Shown here in pieces: positions 53,557 through 64,000 of a stretch of 64,000 nt of DNA. Source of the DNA: Anseranas semipalmata (taxonomy: Eukaryota > Chordata > Aves > Anseriformes > Anseranatidae); assembly GCA_013399115.1 (NCBI GenBank), contig VXAA01006526.1, positions 1,110,378-1,174,377 of the forward strand, given 5' to 3'. The position numbers and the translations under genes were made by a program. Each line of letters starts with the position of its first letter. Within the stretch, counting starts at the first letter, position 1. The notes under the pieces were generated by a model that saw only the letters and a list, made by a program, of their open reading frames with translations, did not search any database and was not told where the DNA came from.

Positions 53557-56500
53557 GTTCAGAGATATAAAGAACCTGAATATATGTCCAGGCTACAAAG
53601 CTCTCCTTCTCATTTTCCTTCATCCATTCAGGTGAATTCTTCAGAGGAGACGCATTTACTGCATAAGTCTTTGCACAAGTGTACACACAGAAAACATGCC
53701 AAATGAAAAGGATGTTCTCTGACAACAGCAAAACACATTGGTATTTACACATCCTGCATCAACCTGTGATTTCTTTAGTGAATTTGAAGAAACAAGCCAT
53801 ATGTGAACTGTAACAATAATAAGGACAACACATATGCTTTATTTACTAAGAAGGGTTCTGTTTTTCACTTATGATGCAAATATGAGATTACCATTCTTTT
53901 AATCCTTCTGGAATATTTGTTTCCAAGATAAACCTTCAAAGATATATTTCACACTTCTGGACTTCATTTCTTTTTCACAGGAAGTGGGCAGACACTGTCC
54001 ATTTTCAGAGTTTATATCTGCATACTGGACCTGAGTGTAACCAGGAATCCAGCCATTAACAAATAGTCTGCACTGTCTCAGGAATCTTCAAGAACACGAA
54101 GCCTGTGGCAGATCACGTACGCTAGGTTATGCTTCTGAATATCAGGACTAGCTGAGAAGTACATTTAAGAGCCTGGCCTTCCACAACGATGAGCTAGCGA
54201 TTGGCCACATTCCCTGAATGAACCTTCCACTTTCTGTAGCTTGTGGAAAAGTTACCTACCATTTTAACGCGCTCTGCAGTTGGTAGATAGAGAAGTGCCA
54301 GTCACTCTAAGACAGTTTCTTTTCTGCTTCTTCGGGAGAATGGTGTTCAGAATTATTCAGTTGTCAAAACATGACACAATAATGCAATAAAAAAGATTTC
54401 ACTTGGTGGATGACATGGATGAATAATAGGAGAGTATAAACAACTTATTTGGGGCCATCAGAATAAAACACTGAACCTTCAGTCTTATAAATAAATATAC
54501 TCAAATCCTGAGGGCTTGAAGCCAAAATTGTAATCTTGAAAGCTGCCTAAACACAGGGACTCCTAAATGGCAAAGAACTTTACATTTTAATGTCACATTT
54601 CTCTACGTGGTTTAAGTTCTGCTTCTGAGCATTCATTACACTACCAGAGCTAAGCATCCTGATGCCTACCTGCATTCAAGCCCCAGTGTCCATCTCAAAC
54701 ACAGGATACAAAAATGTGTGAAACAGAGCAAGACGGGATGGTTGGAAAAGCTCTTTGAAATGAAAAATAACAGTATGAGGCTGAATGGCTGCCCAGAATT
54801 AAACATCCTTGACAGAGAGGCTGGGAAAAAACTGTGCTCCTGGAGGCATCAATAGCCCTGAACATGAAATACTGGTCACTCAAAAACTCTAGCCACAGAT
54901 GAGGCAGATTGATTTCCTTCTGACCTCTAAGGAGTTCCCTGTGCACCATCTCATCAATGATTTTATGTTGGGATCAGGAGGCAATCCTTGGAATTTTGAA
55001 CATTTTTGTATGCTTAAAAACAAATTAACCATAAAATATGCCTCCAAATAGATAAAGAGAAAATTGGCCTCCACGATCTCAATTAAATATACATTATAGC
55101 AAACATTCTGACTGTGTTAAGATTTGATTTCAGTTCTTTCTCAACACAAAACAAACACTCACATAACCAAAGGCAATTGCAACTGCATTTCTGTGTGAAA
55201 TTCTACAAGACACTCCTGACAGAAAGAGCTGATTTTGTCCCTCAGAATTCATAACTAATTTAAATTTCAATGAAGGAAGTGCACACCTGTCTGCACATTT
55301 TGTTCCCCAAAACCTATCAAGTCTAAAGTCTTCAGTGCCAAGCTAGTGAATCTTCCAAAGCAAAAAAAAATTCCATCATGTATTTTAGGAGCTATGGATT
55401 ATATTTTAACAGTCACTGTTGAATTCTGCATTAGCATCTGGTTTATATGCTCCATTCTAAAATAGTTTTATTGGCATAAAGAACATACCACAGTAAAATT
55501 TATAAGAGACAATATCATATGACAAACATTTTTAAAATCGCAAAAGCATATCGTTCATTGTGTTCTGTTCTGCTATAGATATGGCACTGATGAGCATATA
55601 TCCAAGGAAGACAAAAGAGTTTACTTTCTAAAAACTTTAATGTATTTTTTCATTATACAAGGATCAAAACACTGTTTTTGCTGTATTTCCCAAGATAAAT
55701 GGATCTATTTTGGCTGATAACAGTATTTCATCAAGTAACAAACATAATTTGGTTTTGTGCGGCTTTTTGAGGCAATGAAGCAGAGGAGTTTTGTTTGCTG
55801 TATTGTTTTTATCAAACACTACTGCAAATATTAGATGACAATGATAAACACAGAGCAGTCAGCTGTTTCAATTAATTCCCCGGACAATCTTTGCTATACA
55901 CGTCCCCCTCCAGAATATCCATTATAATCATTTGTAGTATAGTGACTTATATGAAAGATTTTCTTTAAATATAAATTTTAAATATTGGGTAAGGGCAGAT
56001 CTCTTGACGTGATATAAACTGAGTGAAGTGCACAGCTAATACAAGAACAGGCAAGCCACAGAAGCCATGTTCCTGTGGCAAGAAAACTCCAAATTGACCA
56101 AGAGCACATGGACCAGGGTCTTCACAATTACTATAAAGATACAGAATGAATCTCATGATCACAAAACAGACAGAAAAGAGAGTAAGGAAGAAAAAGTAAG
56201 GGAGGTGTTTCAGTTAAATCCATAGAATCTAGGGAATGCCAAAAACATATCTAAAAATCTAATCTTTCTAGAAATCTGAGAGCCCTGATCCAAAGCCAAC
56301 TGAAGTCAACAGTACTTTTCAAAGTAATTCAAAGTAACTCCCTGGGGAGTTTGGATCAGGTCAATCTGTAAGTGTCCTCAGAATCTCAAAATAAGGACAA
56401 AAAGTAATCAACAACTAAGATTTTGATTGTACAAATCCCTTCTCATGAAAGTAATGCTGTTGAATTAAATGTTTCTTTATAAGGACTATTTATGCAATGG

Positions 56501-57928
56501 TTACTTGAAATTAAGGTGTACTCCTTCGCACATTGCTAAGGTCCTGAGTTGTAACACAAAAGCAGTTTGTGACATTCAGTGTCAAAGATTATAATTCCAG
56601 TGGTGTAAAAGCTTTTAACCTAAGCCTGAACTTGCTGTAAGTCCCTGCCATGCTCCTTTACACAGAAAAAAATGCAAATCTCTCTTTCCTACCAGTTTAT
56701 TACTCTTCTACAGAAAAGAAAGCAAACAAAAGCTATATATACATTAGGAAGGACTGAGCTTCCATTAGTGACTGAGGTGCATGTGGGGTATTCTGGGATC
56801 ACACAAACCAAGCAAGCTTCATCTGAAAGGAATCTATTTCATGGGCTTTGCAACCAACCCACAATGCAAACCACAGAAAAGTAAGTGGGGGGTGATGGTG
56901 TAACTCACTTTGAAAGTGCAAATCTGATCCAAGCAAAAAGCCTCTTTTTTTTTGGTGTAGACACACCCAAAAGATACCACCATACTGGTAAACTTCCACA
57001 TAACTGGGAAGCCCCAGCCTGTCCCTGTACTTTCAGAAGGCTAACATAATATAGTGCCCCACATCCTCCAAGAATATTCAACAAGTGATCCTCATTGGGG
57101 AAACATCTGGAGACTTCGGGCATAACAAAAAGGTCATTTCCAACAACATTTGTATTATAACCCTAAGTGTCGTGAGAGGGCTGTAATGTTTCACCTCAGC
57201 TGGCTCACAAGTGTCAGTGTGATGATTCATGATATGTTATGTTCTGCTGAGGAGTGAAAGCCTGAGCCTTTAGTCCAGATGTTTGCAAAGTGCTGGAGTA
57301 GAAAATGGCCACAAATTTGTTCACAGCTGCTTTGTAATGTATAATACACACCATTATGCATCAAGAGTAACCCCACTAAAATCAAAGACAGACAGGGCTA
57401 GAACTGGTAAAAGTAAACACAAAACAAGCTGTAGAAGTCTTGCTTTGCTGTATCTTTTTCTTGTCCCTAGCATAGGCAGAAATAATAATTATACACAAGC
57501 AAAAGATTTTACTATGACCTTGGAATTATATAATTAATATCAAAGGACTTTTTGCCATCTAGCAAAAATCATATTATACAGTCCTGTTCAAAAAGAGGCT
57601 ATTAATAAGCTTTGTTATGTGGACCAACCACTTAACTCCTAAATAAGGGCCTTTCAGTTAACAGTAAGGAAAGTAAAGGGAAGTAAATTATTGGAGTTTT
57701 GAGACTGCCCTTTAACCTCGTCACCTAAAGGGAAAAAAGGCTATCATTAAATTAAAAAGCTTACAGATTTCAGAGTCATCTTTTAATGTGCTTTACACAA
57801 CTCACTCTTCTTGTAAAGGTGAATGGAGAACTGACTGAGATGACGATGATGAAAGAAATCTGATGTTTTCAGTGACCTCTGTGGTCAGAAACAACACTAA
57901 TAGTTCTGGGAAGTGGTCTTTTACTACC

Positions 57929-57948
57929 TTTTTTTTTTTTTTTTTTTT
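57929..57948. repeat. T20 homopolymer
   Basis: Twenty consecutive T, followed by a pyrimidine-rich stretch (ttcctttcttctttcttt). Confidence 0.95.
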
Positions 57949-60880
57949 AATTCCTTTCTTCTTTCTTTAGCACTTTGAACTCTAAGACAAACACTTCTTT
58001 GTATTAACTTTTGTACCGACAGTACTATATACATGTAACACTTTTGCAGAAACAGCTTTGCAATAAATGCAATCCTCGTAAACAGTGAAGCAATATCTCT
58101 CAAGTCTCAGTTCTGTATAACCTTATCATTGCTGTAACGTGTCACTGAGACAAGATCTGAAATTATGATAGTAAAGCTATGCAGATATGCATGCAAGCCA
58201 ACAATGTCATCCTGGCTGAAATTTTTTTCTTATATGGACATGCAACAGAAAAGCAATACAGTCTACCTTGCATTTATAATGTATTTGCTCCCTGGGGGAG
58301 GAGTGGGAGGGTAGAAGGAGAGTGGGGAGGGCATGGATCACAGTTTTGTTGTTCCTGGTTTAGGAGAGAGAGTCATTTCAGAGCAAGCATTCCCTCCAGG
58401 TAAAGGCCTGAGTCTGGGATGTGAGAAAACATGGTTTAATTTCTTACACTAATGCAGAGGTCCTGTTGGTTGCAGATGAATCACTCATATTCTGACTCAC
58501 TTACTCAGTTATTAAAAGGGAAAAAAAAAGCATGTACATCCCTCCACAGTTGTAAGGCACTCCAGTAATATGGGAATGGAGTTTACACCAAAACACAAAG
58601 CTAATTACATTGTAAAGCTGGTCTCCAGCCTCTCTCTTCATTGCACAGGCATGGCAAAGGAACTGCTGTGTGATAAGACAGGGCCACAATGGCCACGAGG
58701 ACCCCAAATAGCCAGAAACAATACTTCTTTAATTTAACCTGTTTTTTAGGGGTTTAAAAGGCAGCTCTACAGCAACATTCATTGGTGTCATCGGCATCAC
58801 TGAAACTTGCCTTCTATAGTCTCTCAGCTGGTAAGCGAATTATTTTTATCAAATGAGTTTAAAGGAGTGAAATTTTTTGCATGCCTAATGCAAACTCACA
58901 GCTCTTTTTTATACGGATTTCTTAGTAAGCAGCTTACCATGCATGCAATCATTTCATGCAGCTTACACAAAATAATGTTATTTAAAAATGAAAACAGACA
59001 GGCAAGACAGATTGCAGTCATTCTAAATTGCTTCCTACAGGAGATTACTCCAATAACCTAATAATGAATGGCCCTCCCAGTGTACAGCTAGGACCACTGC
59101 TCTGGAGCTGTCATTTTCCAGCACTGAACGCCATTCAGCCTGGTAGCTGTTCCAACACTGCCTTCGGAAAACTGAATTAGGAAGGAGAGTAATTCCCATT
59201 AAAAATAAAGAGCGATATCCTCATTTTATGATTCCTCTTAATCTACTTTAATTTGTTTTTGCATAATTATGGGATTCTTTATCCCGGTATACTTTAACTG
59301 ACAGAAGAAAGATAAATATATAAACCTGTAACTATAAACATAGGATATTCTTGGAGCTAGTGGATTTTTCCAGAGCTGATTATGCCACTGGCTCCAGTGA
59401 CAAAAGGCACACAGTCTGCTGATGTACCTTGGCTGAAGAGAAGCACATGGCAAGTGCGAAGCATGAAAGAAAGCAGAGGCAGCCCAAAGGTGTCACTGGT
59501 GCCACTGTCAGCAGTTGCAGGAAGAGCAACTTCTGTGATGCATGCATCCCTCCCCCAGATACTGAGATATTTTCCAAGCCCTGGTAGTATGGCCGGTAGG
59601 AGAGGAACTGTTTAGCCTCTGGTGATACCTAACCACTCAGATACATCTGAAGACAAATGTTCAGGCTGCCTATGTCCTAAAGCATAATTTGTCTGCATGT
59701 ATTAGAATATACTACTCTATTTTCTACACTGTCTTAGCAAATACAGGATTGTGCAACAGGCAAATCCATACTCACTCTTCATCTACTCAGGAAAAAAAAA
59801 AAAAAGAAGACTAATTACATTTCCATTCGACTCTCGTATTTTCCGTACTTCTGTTTGAGTCCTTCTAGAAGACTCAGCCTGTTAGCTCTCTAAGCACATC
59901 TCAAGAAGCTGATGTATGTATTTTTACTGAACCAAGCAGAGCTCCCCTGATAGGAAACTGTCAGAAGCTGACCGGCACTTTCATTCGTCAATTTCAAAAA
60001 TGGCACTTGGTTACAGTTTTTATTCTTAACCCCCCAAACCTTTAATATCTGTGCTTTCAATATGGCATTAACTGCTGATGTAACACAGCATTAACAGTCT
60101 GATGATGCACCTAAAATCATTAAAACAATTTCATAAATAGTATTTTAATAACCACAGCTCCACAGAATTAATTGAGAAAAAAATAAAGGAAGCATTTTAT
60201 TCATGGAATCATTTCCATAAATCTACCTAATTCATCAAATTTAAAGTGGCTAGTGGGAGAAACGCAAGTGTGCCGACTTTTAAGTATTTCATATTCTGAC
60301 CTGTGCTTTAGAAGCACTTTTAGACCTGTGTGTATACAAATCACTTTGCCCTTTCTTGTCTTTTATCTCCCACTGTCCTTTCTGATTTATACAATGAGCT
60401 AAATTTAAAACTATTTAGTCGTATCTAATCTTTATAGCATTTTTGAAGTATTCTTAAAAAATGAAGATTTTTCATTCAAAGCAAAGATTTTTCAATAAAG
60501 TAGCACTAGATATACAACAAGAAAATGCTAATCACATGAATAGATTTTAATTGCGTTTATGTAGTGTAATATTTAATAATGTGGGTTTATCACAGCATTC
60601 ACTAAATGATGTGAAATTCACTAATGTAATATAGAACTTGCTCATCCAGTTTTTCAAAGTTATTCTCTCTCCTTGTCAGTCTTGCATCTTAACATTTAAA
60701 CTATGGGAAGAGAAAATGTTCTGAAATATAAACCAGGGGGCTGTTTCGTACAGGTTTTGTATTTCTTATGGTTAGTGATGGGCCCCAAGCATGTCTTCTC
60801 AATTTTTTTTCCTTGGAGTTGGTCTTGAGGGTTTCCTTAATTAGTTTAAATCTCCTGTACTCTGAAGGAGGAATGGAAAG

Positions 60881-60897
60881 AAAAAAAAAAAAAAAAA
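60881..60897. repeat. A17 homopolymer
   Basis: Seventeen consecutive A after the purine-rich gaaggaggaatggaaag; simple sequence. Confidence 0.95.
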
Positions 60898-61964
60898 TCC
60901 ACTTGTAGTGGTGTACTTCCCTGAGTCAACAAACAGAAATGAAGAAAACTCTGTATAACCCACATCCTCTCACAGAAAAGAAACCAAAAGTGACACCATC
61001 TGAGGTGACCCTTTCAGCCTCTGAACACCACCACTGCTACTCCAAACAGACACAATTTGGCAGAGCAGCAGAGAGGAGCTATTTAATTTCTATGTAGGGT
61101 AAACACACATGACAGCCAACAAAACATTTACTACAATTCTTCCCATGCAAGCCAAGCTCTGTGGACAGTACAGAGCACAAAATCCAGAATGGCAAAGTAT
61201 GGTCCTTCAGCCCTAGATGGAAAAAACATGCTATATCCACAGTATCCAACACAATTCCTGCCCAGAGATGGTTTTTCCAAACTTATTAGTCCCTACCATC
61301 TCTCTAGGTTGCCCACACCTCTAAGAGTACTAAATTAACTCTGTCACAGTGAATTCAATCTGTAAAACTGATTGGGTGCACAATCAAGGAGGTTCTGGTA
61401 GTAAAGATGCAGGTGAACCTCTCCTTCGACTGGCTCTAATGCTGAAAAATATCATAGTGTCCAATGGCAAGCTTTGTTCCACCTAAAGTAAACTCTCTCA
61501 AGGGAATTCACAGACCTCTGGTCCTACTTTTTCCATTTCTTCCCTGAAAAGATGTGAAAAAGAATATTGACAGAAAAATATATTCCCAATTGCTTAAAGC
61601 ATCAAATTATGGAGGCAATATATTATATGACTTCAGTACGGAAAAAGGTAAGAAAAGATTATCATCTTTAATTAGAAAATAAATTTGAATCAATTATTTT
61701 ACTTAGCTACTGGTTAGCATTTGCAAAGAATATAGTTTTTCTGCCAAAAAAAAAAGATAATGAAACCAATTATAAAACTCAACTACCCATAGAAGTACTA
61801 TTTCACAATAGGTAAACAGAATTATTTTCCTTTCCAAAATATTTTTCTAACCTCTTCTTCAGCCACCACTGACATCTTCTGTGGTCCTCCCCATTTTAAA
61901 GTAAAACTGATGAAGTACAGGTTAAATACATGTACAATAAGGTCTACTAAAAACAGGATAAAGT

Positions 61965-62768
61965 GCGAGGCTCAGAGGGCTGTGATCAGAAATAGAAAAT
62001 CAATTGGATACCAGTCAGTAGTGGTATACCCCAAGGGTCAATAGTGGGACCAGTTGTGTTTAACAGCTCCTTTAATGACCTGGACAATGTGTCAGAGTGC
62101 ATCCTCGTTAAGTTTGCAGATGATACAAAGCTGGGAGGATACACCAGCTGGTTGCACTGCCATTCAGATGGACCTTGACAGGGTGGAGAAATGAGCAGAC
62201 TAACATTGAACATCATGAAGTTCAGCACCAAAAGAAATGCCAAGTCCTGTCCCCGGGGCATACTAACCCCAGATGCCATTGCAGGCTCGGACCAACTGGC
62301 TAGAAAGCAGTTTTACAGAAAAGGTCATGGAGGTCCCCTGCTGGACAACAAGTTGACCATCAACCAGCAAAGTGCCCTCACAGTAAAGAAGGTCAATGGC
62401 ATCCTCTGCAACACTGAGAAAAAGAACTCTGCCAGCATGCTGAGGAAGGTGATACTTCATCTCTCCACAGCATTGGTGAGACAATTCTGAAGTGCTGTGT
62501 CCACTTTTGGGCTCTCCAGTGCAAGAGAGACATGGACATACTGGAGCAAGTCCAGTGAAGGGATGCAATGGGCTTGGAACATCTGACAGAGACTGGGACT
62601 GTTACACAGCCTGGAGAAGAGAAGGCTCAGAGGGATCTTATCAATGTCTATAAACACCTGATGGGGGACATAAAGAAGACTGTCAGGCTTTTCTCAGTGG
62701 TGCCCAGTGCCAGGACAAGAGTCAAAGGGCACAAATTGAAATGCAGGAAATTCCATGTAAACCCATGA
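61965..62768 (+). mobile_element. CR1 LINE, old fragment including the reverse-transcriptase FADD box
   Basis: About 800 bases of a diverged CR1-family ORF2. From about 62021 the frame reads G-I-P-Q-G-S-I-V-G-P, then F-N-D-L-D, then K-F-A-D-D-T-K-L-G-G. This is the Q-G-S block and the F/Y-A-D-D catalytic box of a non-LTR reverse transcriptase, with FADD at 62113-62124. Downstream come diverged matches through acagcctggagaagagaaggctcag and tctcagtggtgcccagtg. The similarity fades after the segment ggaaattccatgtaaac, so the 3' tail is missing. Frame breaks (for example after the FADD block) and stops make it non-functional. Confidence 0.9.
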
Positions 62769-63981
62769 GGATAGATAAATCACAACTTGGAAATATTATT
62801 TGTAAACAAATTCCTATATATTGTCTCTCATATAGATATAAGCCATGGACAATAGAAAGAGGAAGAGCAATAAACGTACATTTTCCTCTTAGGTGGAATA
62901 CATCACCTAAAGCAGAGATGCAGACACATTAAAGATAACTGGTGGTAAATAGCTGGGGAGTTGTCCCTCTTCCTCAAATCCACAGTTCCCATCCCAGTTT
63001 CCCTCGAGCATTACATAAAACATTTCAGCCATCCCAGTTATTTCCATCTTCAGGTTCTGAGAACTTGAACATTTCTACTGTAATTTTTGCCTTTTTCTCC
63101 ATCTCCTGCTAGTTCTTATCTACCTGGTTACAAACAGGAAGTCCACAAAAAGCCTTTGATTGCAGCAGTGCTCAATTTTTAGAAATTTCACCACCACCAC
63201 TAATATAAATCCCTTGTCCACTTTAACAGTTCCATCCTCTCTGAGGCTGATGTAATCTTTCTACTTAGTATCTTCCTCAATATCTTAGGGTTAGTCTTGG
63301 GAAGAACAAAGCCATCAAGGAGTTATTTTTTAGACACTAAAGTATATGCATGTTTTTCTTACAGTTTTATTTTGATTTATCATTCTTGTGGTGCCTACAG
63401 CAACTCCTTTTAGTAACTGAGTACACCACTGGAAAAAGCAGAAGTTTCGTTCATCAACAAAGAGCTACTTTTACGTCCCAGTACAAATAAACAAGCTGTT
63501 AGATTATTAGCAAACACAGTGTAAAAACAAGCATTACTTTAATTTGTGCAGCGATTCATGAGTAGTTGTGGCCATTCTAGGACTCAGATTCCTCAGACAC
63601 AGATAAATTCCTTCCCAGTCATTGACTCTTGGTCAAAATGCCACTGATGCAAAGCTATGCTGTCTGAGACTTCCTGTACAATAAGGATAATACCTGGATC
63701 CCATCAGATATATGCAAAAACATGCTGATATTAATATCTTATAGGCATTATTTGTAAAATAAACGTTTTTTTTCTAGTGATTGATGCCAGAATTAGAAAA
63801 AAAAAAAAGTGACCTTTTTTATTTTAGCCAAAACCATGTATGTTGAGGTCAAATACAGGCTAAAAGGATAGTCAGGGGAAAAATAAAAAGAAATTTGAAG
63901 TTTTTTTTTTAAGCTAAACATGAATAGAATTTAAAATGTCACCTGACAGGAAGGATTTATCCTTTGTGTCTTTCCTCTGAC

Positions 63982-64000
63982 AAAAAAAAAAAAAAAAAAA
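63982..64000. repeat. A-run of at least 19, cut by the window edge
   Basis: The window ends inside this run, so its true length is unknown. Confidence 0.95.

Larger units (their letters stand above)
23133..64000 (-). other. DPP10: DPP10 intron upstream of the 23.0 kb exon (incomplete; runs off the right edge)
   Basis: The acceptor of the 23.0 kb exon ends this intron. The preceding coding exon should encode the stretch just after the membrane helix and end in Ile-Asn plus one base; I did not find it in 40.9 kb. Very long 5' introns are characteristic of DPP10 in vertebrates, so this is not surprising. Recognised contents are CR1 pieces (23.3, 29.6, 62 kb and a doubtful one at 43.8 kb), a minisatellite with CA and TA runs (28.6 kb), a CA repeat (41.26 kb), A/T runs, and two candidate regulatory patches (33.4 and 42.5 kb). 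The remaining stretches show no gene, RNA gene or repeat that I can support. Confidence 0.75.

Noticed and set aside
57929..57948. T20 run as the poly(A) tail of a minus-strand processed pseudogene.
   Set aside because: No recognisable coding remnant or target-site duplication seen on either side.
1..64000. tRNA genes, CRISPR arrays, operons or prokaryotic-type systems.
   Set aside because: No tRNA B-box with a matching cloverleaf was noticed, no regularly spaced direct repeats, no tightly packed long ORFs. The split exons and CR1 elements show this is vertebrate intronic DNA.
23133..64000. Search for the DPP10 transmembrane exon and the exon just before the 23.0 kb one on the minus strand.
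   Set aside because: No stretch matching the expected membrane-helix or E-D-L-F-R-K-type coding sequence with splice sites was found by eye; they most likely lie beyond the right edge. A TBLASTN with DPP10 would settle it.

Overview
The window reads as nuclear DNA of a bird. It is AT-rich with sparse genes and few repeats. The recognisable interspersed repeats are all CR1-type LINE pieces, including two with the typical 3' end around 'TTCCAACCCAAACCATTCTATGATT'. There is no bacterial-style gene packing, and none of the open reading frames that begin with ATG looks like a complete gene. CR1 also occurs in crocodiles and turtles, so 'bird' is a strong inference rather than proof.

The one gene I can identify is on the minus strand: DPP10 (dipeptidyl-peptidase-like 10, DPPY), an inactive relative of DPP4 that serves as an auxiliary subunit of Kv4 potassium channels. 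Two consecutive internal coding exons are present, at 23132-23038 and 12574-12500. Both have consensus splice sites and compatible reading phase. Together they encode about 57 residues of the start of the extracellular beta-propeller, corresponding to roughly residues 91-147 of human DPP10 as I recall that protein. The rest of the window is intron: at least 40.9 kb upstream (23133-64000), 10.46 kb between the exons (12575-23037), and at least 12.5 kb downstream (1-12499). I found no first exon, transmembrane exon, promoter, 3' exon or poly(A) site of DPP10, so the window is an interior slice of a very large gene.

Layout: 1-12.5 kb is intron with two CR1 fragments, a 24-A run next to the only N, and an unexplained 46-codon minus-strand open frame at 1456-1596. 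The exon at 12.5 kb is followed by intron with the longest open frame of the window (15049-15585), which I consider probably chance. Then come the exon at 23.0 kb, a CR1 3' tail at 23.3 kb, a 12-bp minisatellite at 28.6 kb and a CR1 body fragment at 29.6 kb. A homeodomain-site cluster with a palindrome lies at 33.4 kb. A CpG-rich islet with a perfect hairpin and a second palindrome lies at 42.5 kb. The last 20 kb is mostly plain intron, ending with an old CR1 reverse-transcriptase fragment at 62 kb and an A-run at the right edge.

I found no undescribed multi-gene system. The best leads are the non-coding elements at 33.4 and 42.5 kb, which look like candidate regulatory sequence inside DPP10.
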